Counted from the first letter of the stretch, positions 32,801 through 42,374 are shown. The stretch is 64,000 nt of DNA from Scolanthus callimorphus (GCA_033964015.1 CM066912.1:25951605-26015604); one strand, 5' to 3'. Numbers and translations: made by a program. Notes: generated by a model not told the origin, from the letters alone.

Positions 32801-33165
32801 TCTGGGCATTCAGACCCCGTTCACACGACCGGTACAATTCTGGTACGGTACCGCCTGTTCATACGGTACCGGTACAATTCTGGCACGTTTTGCAACAGTG
32901 TTACACGGCCTAGCCGTGCCAAAATCGGTCCGGTACCGCAGGTCCCGTGTGAACGCGCGACGGTACCGTACCAGAATTGTACCGGTCCGGTTTTGTACCG
33001 GTCTCGTGTGAATGGGGTCTCAGCCCATCTTCCTCTGGTCTCATTGTGTTATTTTATTTTCAGGTTTTGCAAGTGGACCTAAGTAAAGCTTCCTATCCTC
33101 TTCATGTCAGTGCACACATAGCTCTTCTTTCAGGAACCCTGCCACAGGCGCCCCAGCAAACATAG
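17845..33165 (+). CDS. GMCL1: Germ cell-less (GMCL1) BTB-BACK protein, 11 exons, complete
   Basis: A substrate adaptor of CUL3 ubiquitin ligases, linked to the nuclear envelope and germ-cell specification (family knowledge). Exons: 17845-17957, 19535-19620, 20422-20459, 21660-21756, 22325-22422, 23171-23349, 28128-28314, 28932-29055, 29875-30020, 31613-31957 and 33064-33165. All introns are GT-AG and every phase joins, giving 504 aa, close to the length I recall for human GMCL1 (about 515 aa). The protein begins MGTLLSTEAQ (possible myristoylation, Gly2/Ser6). The BTB domain spans exons 2-5 (YIYQTLFVNGEGSDV, WKLHKIYLKQ, AGYFQSMLSGSWKESS), BACK spans exons 6-8 (KSPNLFVMQIEVDLYT), and the C-terminal GCL region lies in exons 9-11 (RQQWCRML, YCWRWTGFLYGLD). 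Introns hold many transposons; intron 6 is 4.8 kb. Exon 9 has a duplicated 3' splice site. No frameshift was found. Confidence 0.95.
17974..18861. mobile_element. 888-bp TIR element in GMCL1 intron 1, TTA duplication
   Basis: TGCACCAGTCAATTGTAACC at the left is mirrored by GGTTACAATTGACTGGTGCA at the right, followed by CACC-rich/GGTG-rich stretches. TTA lies at 17971-17973 and 18862-18864. It starts only 16 bases after the exon 1 donor. No transposase. Confidence 0.9.
18903..19026. mobile_element. Palindromic MITE in GMCL1 intron 1
   Basis: TTATTTACCGG, GTCTGGATCGTAAAATACTG and TGACC are mirrored by GGTCACAGTATTTCACGATC, TGGACC and AGTAAATAA. Confidence 0.7.
19659..19748. repeat. Hairpin in GMCL1 intron 2
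   Basis: CATGATGGTGAAATTAGTCA and CATTGACTAATTTCACTATC form the arms, with TTGTTATC/GATAACAA in the loop region. Confidence 0.6.
22448..23110. repeat. Degenerate GACA/GATA tetranucleotide tract in GMCL1 intron 5
   Basis: About 660 bp of imperfect AGAC/AGAT repeats with interspersed GATCTGAG words. The minus-strand ORFs rich in Cys-Leu-Ser-Val are translations of this tract. Confidence 0.85.
23363..23634. repeat. GGTACC-rich repeat in GMCL1 intron 6
   Basis: Repeats CCTAAAAGGTACC and GATTTTGACCC. The block from AAAGGGCGTGGCT to CTAGAACGGACC is matched in reverse by 32458-32790. The ends are G/C-rich (GGGGGGACTGCC, AATAGGGGGGAGGGG). Confidence 0.65.
23934..24778 (-). repeat. Left inverted arm of the foldback element
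   Basis: Reverse complement of 25408-26251 with a handful of substitutions visible by eye. Carries short ORFs of unknown meaning. At the inner tip lies CCATTGTACCAATG. Confidence 0.85.
24990..25384 (-). pseudogene. Fragment of a DEDDh (DnaQ-like) 3'-5' exonuclease gene
   Basis: The minus strand encodes the C-terminal part of an exonuclease domain: ALGAIYQEVTGKSF, then DAHDALEDSLALQKI, which has the HDALxD form of motif III. It is followed by AMSQRQLTLKG and YMIQKIAKAGLTFTSL. Motifs I and II are absent. Downstream on the same strand an AATAAA (TTTATT on plus, near 24796) suggests that the 3' end of a host gene was captured. Interrupted frames show it is not a working gene. Confidence 0.65.
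25085..26422 (+). repeat. Direct repeat unit 1 (1.34 kb)
   Basis: Matches 26712-28046 almost perfectly. It contains the exonuclease fragment (reverse), the tRNA-like segment and the inverted arm 25408-26251. Confidence 0.9.
25408..26251 (+). repeat. Right inverted arm of the foldback element
   Basis: Inverted relative to 23934-24778, separated by a 629-bp spacer. A third copy in the same orientation lies within 26712-28046. Confidence 0.85.
26425..26711 (+). repeat. 287-bp block shared with GMCL1 intron 8
   Basis: TATTTGACATAGTTGATTG through GCTGCCTCGTATTCAG is repeated nearly identically at 29220-29503. It lies exactly between the two 1.34-kb direct repeats. An inner inverted pair, CCGTGTAAGAACC against GGTTCTTGCACGG, recurs at 60230-60360. 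Confidence 0.85.
26712..26984 (-). pseudogene. Second copy of the exonuclease fragment
   Basis: Same sequence as in 25085-25384, reading ALGAIYQEVTGKSF and DAHDALEDSLALQKI. It breaks off at the repeat junction (26712), after which the frame runs into unrelated sequence. Confidence 0.65.
26712..28046 (+). repeat. Direct repeat unit 2 (1.34 kb)
   Basis: Near-identical to 25085-26422. The differences I see are single-base length changes in homopolymers (for example CTTTCTCTC/CTTTTCTC, TGTGGGTTT/TGTGGTTT, CTTAAAC/CTTAAC). Confidence 0.9.
28674..28838. repeat. Fragment of the GGTACC-rich repeat family
   Basis: GGGGGCAGGGGTGCTCGTC and AAAAAGGGCGTGGCT match 23363-23634. CCTAAAAGATACGAC matches 8925-9225. 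In GMCL1 intron 7. Confidence 0.6.
29220..29503 (+). repeat. Copy of the 26425-26711 block in GMCL1 intron 8
   Basis: Starts TATTTGACATAGTTGATTG and ends GCTGCCTCGTATTCAG. It differs from the other copy mainly in the T run near 29388. Confidence 0.85.
29821..29885 (+). promoter_or_regulatory. Tandemly duplicated 3' splice site before GMCL1 exon 9
   Basis: A 32-bp unit (polypyrimidine CTGTTTTCTGTTT, then CCAACAG and the first 11 exon bases ACTGGTTACCT) occurs twice. The AGs are at 29841-29842 and 29873-29874. Only the second keeps the GMCL1 frame. Use of the first would add 32 nt and shift it. Confidence 0.8.
30292..30564. repeat. Dispersed repeat, copy 2 (see 2073-2347)
   Basis: From TATTTTGACGATAGC to GGGATCGGTGAATT, nearly identical to copy 1. 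In GMCL1 intron 9. Confidence 0.75.
30680..31037. repeat. Near-perfect 358-bp palindrome in GMCL1 intron 9
   Basis: Arms 30680-30851 and 30865-31037 pair almost completely around a 13-nt loop (30852-30864). The outer end is CACAGGCGACCC/GGGTCGCCTGTG and the inner end is ATTTTGGGT/ACCCAAAT. Only a few mismatches are visible. Confidence 0.9.
31138..31456. mobile_element. CATTCTCG-ended MITEs, two adjacent
   Basis: Copies of ATTCTCGAACCCAGAGCTCC at about 31140 and CATTCTCTTACCCAGAGCTC at about 31233, closed on the right by GAGCTATGGGTACGAGAATG. They carry the internal GGGGGAGGCTCTGGTGACAG. Same family as in the GPCR intron. Just upstream (31050-31135) is a fragment related to the palindrome at 44645-44771. 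Confidence 0.7.
32458..32790. repeat. GGTACC-rich repeat, inverted copy, in GMCL1 intron 10
   Basis: Reverse-orientation match to 23363-23634: TACCTTTTAGGGGGTAAAAT, GGTCCGTTCTAGCAAAT and AGCCACGCTCTTTTTGGTAC. Confidence 0.65.
32813..33019. mobile_element. 207-bp TIR element with GGTACCGGTAC arrays, TCA duplication
   Basis: GACCCCGTTCACACGA at the left is mirrored by TCGTGTGAATGGGGTC at the right, with TCA at 32810-32812 and 33020-33022. The interior is built from GGTACCG/CCGGTACAATTCTGG words in both orientations. The spanning ORF is a by-product. Confidence 0.85.
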
Positions 33166-33349
33166 TCAATGCTCATAAATGCCATTGTTACTTTATTTTT
33201 GTACTGTTTATTACTTTGTTCTAGGCCTTATTACTATCACATGCATAAGTAATTTGTTTGTGTTTGTGGAAATTACTTCAACAGCTACCCACTCTTTTCT
33301 TGCACTCTTGTAATACCTTTGCAAAAATTTGTCCTCCTATAGACCAAAT

Positions 33350-33500
33350 CGAGTAACGGTGTTTACATCTTGTTGCCACACAATTCAGATCATGTGATGA
33401 TTCCTCTGGGTGGGTACAATTGTCAAATTTTCATCACTCGACCGAGTGCACAAGTGTATGTGGTGCATAACTAACAAAAGAATCCACCCAAAGAAATAAC
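33350..33500. repeat. Relative of the palindrome at 53587-53793
   Basis: TTACATCTTGTTGCCACA, CATGTGATGATTCCTCTGGG and CACTCGACCGAGTGCAC match that element. It lies just downstream of the GMCL1 stop codon. Confidence 0.6.
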
Positions 33501-33832
33501 AAGCATTTTGGAACCAAACATGCAAAATCTGCTGTGAACTTGGTCATAATTCCTGCCTTTGTAGTATTAACTTCTAAATATCATAATTTATATAACTCAA
33601 TTTAAAATACGAAGGGAGAGCATCTGGATTCTGGATTCGAGATTCTGTCCCCTTGGATTCCAAACTGTCTCTAAATCCGGATTCCAATAAAAGAGAAATA
33701 ACTGGATTTGGATTCTTGATTCCAGAGACCGGATTTCAGTACACTGCTTTCTTTCTGTCAGCATTTTAACATTAAACGAAATTAGTAGTGTGTCATGCAT
33801 TTGCATAGTTTTTTTTTGGTTACAAAGAAAAC

Positions 33833-34134
33833 AGGGCCATTCCATTTTTTAGCCGCACCCCCCCTACAGAAGAAGTTTTCCTAGGGGGTATAGCAAAATG
33901 GCCATTTCCGAGGGGTCAAACCGAAAGAAAGGCTCTTCCGTGGGTTTTTCCGAGGGGGTACAATAAGAAAAAGCCTCTTCCGTGGGTATTTCCGAGGGGG
34001 TGCAATAAAAAATAGCCTCTTCCATGGTCTTTTTCCGAGGGGGTGCAATCCAAAACAGGCCCTTTTTCCGAGGTGGTTACTAAAGAAAATGAGCTCTTCT
34101 GTAGGGGGGGTTCGGCTTAAAAATGGAATGGCCC
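33833..34134. mobile_element. GGGCCATTCCATTTTT MITE, copy 2, 3-bp ACA duplication
   Basis: Inverted ends GGGCCATTCCATTTTT and AAAAATGGAATGGCCC, with ACA on both sides. The interior repeats CTCTTCCGTGGGTTTTTCC and GAGGGGGT units. Closely related to 52770-53071. Confidence 0.85.
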
Positions 34135-35417
34135 ACAACGCGCGAAAGCCAAACCACGTAGGCTAACCAAGAAAACGCGAGTGAAATGTCAAGGAAAAGC
34201 CTCTGCTAGCAGGGTAGGATTCCAGAAGCTGGATTTCCTTACAGGGGACAATACAGCCCTAAAGTCATGCCTTATTTTCAAAACTTGGTTGTCAAATTGT
34301 CCAATTCAGAAATCAGTAACATTCCAAGAGTACCCACCCTATAATTTAGAGGCATTTAAGTGTGGTGCAAGTATTTTTTTTTTCAAGAGGTGAGGGAGCT
34401 AGGCCTGTAAATCATTAGAAATAAAAATAATATAGTAAGTTAAATGTAAATAGCAATATTCTGGAATAAACTTTAATGGACAAAGAAAGCTGTCTGTTCT
34501 CTTTGCTTATTTCAAATTGCAGGGGAAAATAGTGCTTTCAAAACTGGAAAAAACAAATATTTTTATTAAATTCTTCAGCTTTTCCAGACAAAAATATCAA
34601 GCATGTGCAACTTTTAACATATCCCTGCAGACAGGGTATTTTCCATTGCTCTGTGTCAGAGAAACGTTTTGGATTGTCTGACATAGCAGCAGTAACTAGG
34701 GAGGTAGGACAATGAATACACCTTATTCCAAAATGGCTGACTGGCCCTTGATGCCTTGTTCCCATGAAACTATTTGTTTCTTTTGTATTCACTCAAGCTC
34801 AAAGACAAGGAGATAATTTCATGAGTGAGGCCACAAGGGCCAATATGTGTGGTTCCAGGAAATATCCATCCTCCCCCCCCCCCCCACCCATTTGTTATCC
34901 ACAGGGAAGGGTGTTGAAAAGTGACCCCTTCTTTTGTATTTGTATGGAAAAAGTCAGGTAAGTTGACCCCATCAGGGGGGAGGGGGGGGGGGAGAAAAAT
35001 GTAGTCTAACTGTTTAGTAGCTTTGTGAAAATAAAATACTTTCAAGAAGTTCATTCCCTAAAATATTTACTTTTAAATACCAGTCCTACATGCATAAGGA
35101 ATTTAATAAATGCTATTTTACTTCTTATCAGTGACTGACACCCTTAGTTTGTACATAAAATGAACTATACTTAAAATCTATATTGTGTATAGCTCATACT
35201 TTACCCTTTTAATCAATTAATTTAAATTTATATATCTATTCTATACTATTATTGTTTTCATTACATTGCTGTACTCCATCAATATGCTGGGATTTTTTTA
35301 TATTGTTTTCCTGTCTACTTTTCCCCAAGAAAAAAGTGAATGAGCAAGAAGTAGAAGAAATCTCTAAGGGCTGTTTTTTGCAGAAGGGATGAAACCATTT
35401 CCAGAGGACATATTTAT
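34135..35417. other. No gene; repeat fragments
   Basis: Contains a diverged copy of the 2073-2347 repeat (about 34553-34720). It also has a G/C-run-bounded stretch (about 34850-34995) with ACCCCTTC words that looks like another degraded inverted-end element. No coding signal. Confidence 0.45.
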
Positions 35418-35633
35418 GTTTAGTTCTTATTTAAGAAATAAAACATTTTTTCTGTGCCTTCATGGAGTTTTGAAAACCGAGGCGTTGTTTGGGAGAATTC
35501 GAGAGCAGATCATGAAGCACATGAGGAAGTCGAGTGCTTCATGATCTGACTCGAGAATTCTCCCAACCAAAAGCTGAGGTTTACAAAACTCTAGTAAGGC
35601 ACAGAAAACATGTTTTATTTCTTTTATAAAATA
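35418..35633. repeat. Foldback palindrome, about 215 bp
   Basis: AAATAAAACATTTTTTCTGT, GAGTTTTG and GGGAGAATTCGAG with GATCATGAAGCAC are mirrored by GTGCTTCATGATC, CTCGAGAATTCTCCC, CAAAACTC and ACAGAAAACATGTTTTATTT. Confidence 0.75.
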
Positions 35634-36469
35634 ATTTCTAAAGCAAGAACAATAATCATATGCGGGAGAAGTTTCAATAGCACATCTGTCGATTTGCCGT
35701 GTTATGGTGCCATTTCTATGACCATAGAGTTTTGAAACACAGCTCTCGGCCAATCAGAGTGTGCGAACTATCTCAATTATTTTATAATTCATCATGATTC
35801 GTTCTACTAAACAAAATGAAGGTTCTTACACTGGGGTAGAGCCCCTTCTTTGGCAACTTTCAGTCAATCGAGGGAAATTTCTATTTTGTGTGCCAACTTG
35901 TAGCAAGCAATTTGTTTACAGTGCTAAGCATTACAGCACATGCTCAGCGGCTTAGTTCACTTTTTAGTTATGTGCACTTTTGCTACAGTATATATTTTCA
36001 GGAAACGTTTCTCCATGAAAAAGGGGTAGAGCAAGTCAGATGGGACTGTAGCTAACATTGAAATTGTTAGTTCCAGAGGTCCAGGAAATATTCTTTTGAT
36101 TAGAGTAAAGGTTGATTTCTTTGTAATAATGGTACAAAAGAGAAACTTGTCTGTTATTCCTAGTTTGTGAAAGTCGACACCACTTAGCGTTCGCCGAAAG
36201 TGACTCTGACAAAAAGATGTCTGTGCACTCAAGCAAAACATTCCATACTGATAACTTATTTGACCCAGATCTGGTGAAAAGAATAACACTACCAGTTTGA
36301 CCAGATTATTTTAATTTTTATATATCAAACAAAGAATTAAATGGTGAGGAATTCAAATATGATGAAAAGTTATTCTCAAGTTATTCTGTCCAAATAATTC
36401 TTTTGACCAAACCTGGGTCAAAATATGCATCAGTATGGAATGTTTGGCTTGAGCACGCAGATGCCTCTT
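35634..36469. other. No gene seen
   Basis: AT-rich, with short ORFs lacking known domains. Around 35790-35850, TGATTCGTTCTACTAAACAAAA resembles a segment near 60290, suggesting another old dispersed repeat. Confidence 0.4.
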
Positions 36470-36746
36470 TGCGAGCATGTCCTACACATGTCCTATGTCC
36501 TACATGTTGTCCACATGTAGTGTGCAACATTGTAGCCGGACATGTTTCCTTCATGTTTCCCTGTTTAGCCATGCAAGAAACATTGTTTGTGCACAACGAA
36601 TTTTGTAGCCGGGACACAAATAAAAGTTTCTTTGCAAGAGGAAACATTTCATGTGTCCGAGACACACGCATGCAATGTTTCCTAGTTTAGCCACTCAGGG
36701 AGACATGCAAGACACAAAATGTTGTGCCTTTAGCCGTAGCTTTAGT
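36470..36746. mobile_element. CTACGGCTAAACTAGG family, inverted copy
   Basis: Ends with TTAGCCGTAGCTTTAGT, the reverse complement of the start of 40278-40543. Internal GAAACATT and TTTAGCCA words are in the matching reversed order. Confidence 0.65.
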
Positions 36747-36926
36747 GCTGTCAGCTTTTGCAGGATACTGTTGCCCAGTACCTACAGTAATCTATTTTAA
36801 CTCATATATTACATTATTTACCTTATAAGAGTGGACATTTAACTATCAAGACAGCATTTTCGAAATAAGTGTATATCACCTTCAATATTTAACAATTAGA
36901 CCTCAAGGCTGAATGTGCTATGATGT

Positions 36927-37135
36927 GCTAATTGTTTTAGTATAAACCAACTAGTTGGTCGGTTTTGGCAATGAATTCCATTATTTTATGTTGAAAAAAT
37001 CAAGTTTTCTTGCAAAGAAAGGTGGTGGTTTTGCCACGCACGGTCTATCACTAATAGACCATTAGTAGCTTAGCCAATCAGAATGCAGGATTTGTAATAG
37101 ACCATCAGTTGGTTTATACTAAAGAGCAATAGATG
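36927..37135. mobile_element. TIR element TTTAGTATAAACCAACT
   Basis: TTTAGTATAAACCAACTAGT at the left is mirrored by CAGTTGGTTTATACTAAA at the right, with GGTC/GACC next to them. Confidence 0.65.
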
Positions 37136-37413
37136 TATACTGTTTAATATTTCACTGTGATATTTATGTTTTTGATACTTATGGGCCTCTTTTTCTTACT
37201 TTTTCATATCAAGGGTAATATGCACTTTTAAATCAGTGATGTAGCAAACTCCCAAATTTTTGAGAAGGGCTACTATTTTCACTTTCTTTTTGTATGCATG
37301 TTTTATATAGCATTTCAAAAATGTGGATAGTGACCCCTTCTTTTCACCACTGCTTTTAAATAGATAGCCCTCAGTTATTTGAATAACTGCTGGTCCTTTT
37401 GGAAAACCTGTCT

Positions 37414-39167
37414 TCAGAATTCTAACTCCTCTATGCTATCTACTAAATTCTTGGGGATGCGTAACCAGTTGCAGCAGAAATTACTTCTGCAAGGCATCTT
37501 GGGATAGAGTTCCCATTGCCGATCAATCTTATTGTACCACTCATACTATTCTGGGTCTCACCCTCGTGCTCTCCTCCAAATACATAAATCTTATCCCATA
37601 TACAAGTAATACCGGCAGAGTAACGTGGGAATTCAAGAAACGGCATGTCGCAGCACCACTCATCTGAGTCAATGTAATAAACTTCACAGCTCTTTAGTGC
37701 ATTAGTGCTACCATAGTCTTTTATTCCCCCTATAATGAAAATCTCACGATCTCTGACTGCGCCTGCTGCGAGATATCTCTTGGTATTCATACTTGACAGT
37801 ACAGACCAGTGGTCGACTTCTGGGTCATATTTCCAGCAATTACTTGTCACAGTATTGCTTTGATCTAAGCCACCGATCACATAAATGTGACTGGAATCCG
37901 CTACAACGCAGGCACCATGAAGCTCCTCAGGTGCGTTAGTGGCGAACTCCCATGTGTTCATGCCAGGAGTGTAGCGATACATGGCTTTGCTCCTCCCTAG
38001 AGCATAGAGATGACCCTCTAGGGAAACAACCGAGATCCACTTCTCAGCTTTTTTTGTCGGTGCAACACTTAGCCAGGTGTTCGTAGCTGGATCATATCTC
38101 TCAACCAAGTTAGTAGCCACGTCATCCTCTATAGCATCTGGTGCAGTTTGTACCTCCCACCCACCAGCGGAATACAGGAACCCATCGCAGTATGCTGCAG
38201 CACTGCCATATCTTGCCACTGAAAGTGGGCTAAGCTCATACCATGTGTTGTCCATTTCGGGAATGAAACATATTGTTGATGACGTTGGCATGTTGTCATC
38301 ATCAAAACCACCACTAATGACAACGGCATCGACACAAGAGTCTAGGCACTTCCTCGGCTTCTGCATTGGGGGAAGGGCCTGCACACTGCTCATGCTTTGC
38401 AACACAAATTGCATACAAGATACATTGCTAGTCACAAATTCATCACGCAATATCGTGGAATGTAAAAATTTCCTTGATAACAGCGACAATCTAACATGAT
38501 GAAAAAGCGTCTTGAAATACTTTTTCCTAATAGCAGGCGACCTTTTCACCCATTTTTTGATAGCTTCATAAATGACCTCTTCTTTGGACACGACTGTGTC
38601 CTCGCTTGCAACAAACTCCTCCACCTTCTCAAATTCAAGATTCAAAAATTCTTCGCTATCAACAATCTCGCCAAAATGTTGTCCAATAAAAACTCTGGTA
38701 GCAAGTCCTAGACTCTTGCACCCGTGTTTTTCTGCGAATTCGCGAACCTGAAGACAACTATCAACATTTAAACTCGAACGAATAAAATTACTAGCATTTT
38801 CTTTGAGTCCTTCGATAAGGAAATAGTTAGCTGAGGTCACCAAGTCTTGTGCGTTATCCGAATTCACATTTGTTTTCCCAGTATACAAATACTCCAAGAC
38901 ATTTTCCATCACCGTAGCTTTCACCTCTTTAAGTACTACTTTCTTCTCTTGTTTTTCTTTCATTTCAGTGGTGAAAAGCCCAAGGAAAAATGGACTACCA
39001 GCGGATAGAACAAGACGATGTGCCATGAATGAAACTCCCTCGACAACCAAGCTCACATCACACAATCTATTTTCCAAGCGATAAGAGTTCATTTTCAATA
39101 ACATTTCCTTGTAATATAGTTCTTCAGACATTCTTGTTTGTTTTGGTTCGCTTGGCTTCATTCCCAA
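37414..39167 (-). CDS. BTB-BACK-Kelch (KLHL) protein, last Kelch repeat in another frame
   Basis: Predicted CUL3 ubiquitin-ligase adaptor, single exon. As it stands the frame gives 574 aa (39167-37443): BTB at about 34-135 (CDVSLVVEGVSFMAHRLVL), BACK at about 140-245 (SCLQVREFAEKHGCKSL), and Kelch repeats from about 282 (AVVISGGF, LYSAGGWE, IYVIGGLD, IFIIGGIKD, IYVFGGE). After GGEHEGETQNS the frame loses Kelch character, while the neighbouring frame reads EWYNKIDRQWELYPKMP and NWLRIPKNL, a normal last Kelch blade. It ends at a TGA at 37416-37414. One base therefore appears missing near 37543-37546, and the likely true gene runs to 37414. M1 is used here, but M13 (MSEELYYKEML) is also possible. 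The subfamily member cannot be named. Confidence 0.9.
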
Positions 39168-39719
39168 CGCTCTAGATTGTTGAAAAACTTGATTTCAAAG
39201 AAAAGATTTACAACAACAGTGCAACAAAGGAAGCGCCAATATCAACGATTGAACCCAGCCGACCGCGAAGGCATGGGAACGGAATGTGTTTTTCACTGCA
39301 CGCATTCCTTGTCACACAATGATGTGTCACGCTGATAAATTTCACGTTTTCCTTGTTTTTGTTAAACCACAAGAAGTAGCTAAGACTTGCCATAAATAAT
39401 TATAGAAAAAGTTATTGATTCTGGTGGATGAGCACTAAAGATAGAGGCAAATTTAATAGCTCTCCCGTTAAGAGGCCATTTTTTGAACAGTTACGATCTG
39501 ACACCTTCATGGAATTTTAAACATAATATCAAAGTTTAAGCATTGAATAATGTAGTGCAAAGAGAAATTAATAATGAAAAGAGAGAAGAGAATAAAATTG
39601 CCATAAACGGTTTACTCGGGTTCCCTGTGTTCACCCTCGATATCAAGCAGACCGCGTCGACCGAGGAAGCCTGGCACCAGTAACTCGTTCTCTTCCCTTT
39701 GCTCTCCTTCGAGATCAAA
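39168..39719. promoter_or_regulatory. Head-to-head promoter interval, Kelch gene and RPL36A
   Basis: Only about 550 bp separate the two divergent start codons, so the promoters must lie close together or overlap. No TATA box can be placed confidently. Confidence 0.4.
39688..39710 (+). promoter_or_regulatory. Pyrimidine-rich (TOP-like) tract in the RPL36A 5' UTR
   Basis: TTCTCTTCCCTTTGCTCTCC lies just upstream of the ATG. Ribosomal-protein mRNAs typically start with such tracts, which place translation under growth (mTOR) control. The transcription start itself is not determined. Confidence 0.5.
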
Positions 39720-42343
39720 ATGGTGAGAAAGATGTCTTCGAAAATCTTCAAAAATCTAAAGCATCTTTGACACTACCATACACAGCATACCCCATCCATG
39801 TAAAACGTTCATCTGTGATGGCTTCTAAGTATTTTTTTATTAATTCAGGTGAACGTTCCGAAGCAGAGAAAGACTTTCTGTAAGGGCAAAAAGTGCAGAC
39901 GACATACTCTGCACAAAGTTACCCAGTACAAGACTGGTAAAGCTAGCCTTTTCGCTCAAGGTAGGACCCTACATTGATATAAAACATTTAAGAGTTAAAT
40001 TTTTTTGGGATATGTTTGTGATCTTACTTCATTTGTTTCTTGTCTGGTAGGTAAAAGACGTTACGATCGTAAGCAGTCAGGGTTTGGTGGTCAAACGAAA
40101 CCTATCTTCCACAAGAAGGTATAAAATTAAAATGAGTGTTTCGACGTTCTAGAGCTGTAAAAACTTACTTAAGCCCCGAGTTTCGACATGCTTTTATAAT
40201 TTCTAGAAAGGTAATTCTCCTGTCAGAATACTACACCTCATCTTTCTATTTTATAACTTGCTTGTGACATGTTATACACTAAAGCTACGGCTAAACTAGG
40301 ACACATGTAGGACCCACATGTAGCATGCAACATTTGTATGCTGCATTTTTCCCAAAGTGGCTAAACTAGGAAACATTGCACACATGTCTCAGACACATGA
40401 AATGCTTTTTGTCCAATGAGGAAACATTCCTTTGTGTCCTGGCTACAAAATTTGTTGTGTGCAACAATGTCTATCTTGCATGACTAATCAGAGAAACATG
40501 AAGGAAACATGTGTCCAGCTACAATGTTGCCACGGCTTAACAGTAACAACTTATCCGAACTTCTGCAACCACTTACAACTGTATGGAGAATTCATATTCA
40601 TAGAGAACTTTGATGCTATGGTTGGGATCCCTTTGGTACCCATGAGCCTTTTAAATCAAGGCTACTGCTGGCTGTACTTTGACGTAGAATCTCTTTTTAC
40701 AAACATGCCCCTCAGTAAAGGCTGGTTCTCACTGGAACGCAAGCACAATGATATCAAACTCGTAAATTTCCCTTATGTGGTTCACACTAGAACACACTAT
40801 GGTTCAAACTTACGTCCTGTGCTTGTGCTTGCATTTCAGTGAGAACCAGCCTAGAGATGTCAACCAGTAGAATGTACTTTTGACAGATAACTGAAATCCT
40901 CTCTATGTGAGCCACTGTTTGTAACACTGTTTGAATCTAATCAAATAAAGTATTGTTGCAGGCCAAAACAACTAAAAAGATTGTCCTGAGGATGGAATGC
41001 ACACAGTGCAAGTACAGAAAGCAAGTAGCACTTAAACGCTGTAAGCACTTTGAACTTGGTGGAGACAAGAAACGCAAGGTATGTACCTATTTAAAGAGAA
41101 TATGACACGAAACCAATTTTTTGTCCACTAAAGATTGCTATTAGTAAATTACTCACTCCAAAGTTGAGCAAGATCTGATCAAAAGCAGCAAAGTTATGGT
41201 GCAATGCTTTTAAAGGAGCGGTGTCACGATTTTAGCACACTTTTGGTGATGTAAACAAAACATACAAAGAACTGATGGATAGCCAAAATACTAGTCTAGG
41301 TTTGTTAAATAGCCCTTTAACTACAAATCGATTATGATTGTAGGCTTCATGGACCTATTACAGAGCAGATGGAAAGGGATTGCAACAATGAGTTTTTGAA
41401 ATCTTGTCAGGATGAACAGTTTTCAAAGTTTGAAGTTACAGCAAAATTCTCATATAAATTGGCAGTCTTGCCGCTAAAACTTACCTACATTGCTTATTAG
41501 GCTAATACCAAGTGATATAGGTGATTTGGGGATGATTATATACAAATTTAGGGCTGTATTTACTCTAAAACTTTTTGATGCATATAACATCAATGTCAGA
41601 TGTTTGTGACATCAACATGTTTGTTTGAGTTTAGGAAAACAACAACAGCAAAAATAATATATATTCAGCCCATAAATCAAAATATGTGGTGTACATAAAA
41701 ATGTTGAGTGTGTGTTACAGACTCAGATATACAGTTGCACTGAATAATAATCTTCCTTGTAAATAATATAATTGCTTCTAGAAATTTTGCAACAAGTTTA
41801 CGTATTGCATGACTTTGGAGGGCCATTTTCAGCACAAAAAATAGAAACTTCTCATGGCATAACTTTGTCAGTTCAAATTTGAAAACAAGTATTTCTCTAA
41901 TCCTAATGTTTAGGAATGCCAAAAATTTGATTTTGTTTCACTCCCAAGACCTTCTCCTTACTTAAAACAATACACTTCCCCATACACTTACTGGTAATGT
42001 GGCATTGTATCTGTTCCTCGTTATTTAGTGGATGGTTCATGAAATTCTCCTCTCTTGTTCTCTTATTGACAATGCCTTGATAAAATTGTGATTTTTCAGC
42101 CCTAGTGTCTATGCACTGTAAGAGTCTGACTGATTGCTTATTTGGTGTTAGTTTGAATGGACTCACTCACTTACCGATATTTTGAAATTTGGTCATCACA
42201 TACAATCGGTCAAATTATTGATTTTGCTCTCCCTTTAAATATTAGGCACATTTTACTCCACTTTTCCACTTGTTTCTGTTTTGATTGATTTAATTAAGTC
42301 TTATTTCCTTTTCTACTTTTAGGGACAAATGATCCAGTTCTAA
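39720..42343 (+). CDS. RPL36A: Ribosomal protein L36A (eL42), five exons, complete
   Basis: A component of the large ribosomal subunit near the E site. Exons: 39720-39722 (ATG only), 39849-39960, 40051-40118, 40962-41078 and 42323-42343. All are GT-AG with matching phases. The 106-aa product has the family length and zinc-ribbon cysteines: [20 protein letters not shown], then [17 protein letters not shown], then [20 protein letters not shown] and the C-terminus GQMIQF. A first exon that ends right after the ATG is common in ribosomal-protein genes. Intron 3 carries two transposon copies and intron 4 one. Confidence 0.97.
40278..40543. mobile_element. CTACGGCTAAACTAGG family element in RPL36A intron 3
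   Basis: Begins ACTAAAGCTACGGCTAAACT and continues AGGACACATGT; ends near CAGCTACAATGTTGCC. Related copies at 3193-3441 and 36470-36746. Confidence 0.65.
40719..40852. mobile_element. 134-bp TIR element in RPL36A intron 3
   Basis: AGGCTGGTTCTCACTG at the left is mirrored by CAGTGAGAACCAGCCT at the right, with GCAAGCACA/TGTGCTTGC just inside. Confidence 0.8.
41214..41570. mobile_element. AGGGGC-TTAA MITE relative in RPL36A intron 4
   Basis: Left end AGGAGCGGTGTCACGATTTT after TTAA. The interior (CTAGTCTAGGTTTGTTAAAT, GGATTGCAACAATGAG, GGCAGTCTTGCCGCTAAAAC) matches 51675-52038 in inverse orientation. The right end is degraded. Confidence 0.65.
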
Positions 42344-42368
42344 GAAGCAATGTCACCATTTGTAAAAT

Positions 42369-42374
42369 AATAAA
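42369..42374 (+). terminator. RPL36A: RPL36A polyadenylation signal
   Basis: AATAAA 26 bases after the stop codon. Confidence 0.7.

Noticed and set aside
38077..38499. 140-aa plus-strand ORF
   Set aside because: Antisense shadow of the Kelch gene.
39723..42322. Box C/D or H/ACA snoRNAs in RPL36A introns
   Set aside because: Ribosomal-protein introns often host snoRNAs, but I found no convincing paired C and D boxes or hairpin-hinge-hairpin structure; a dedicated search would be needed.
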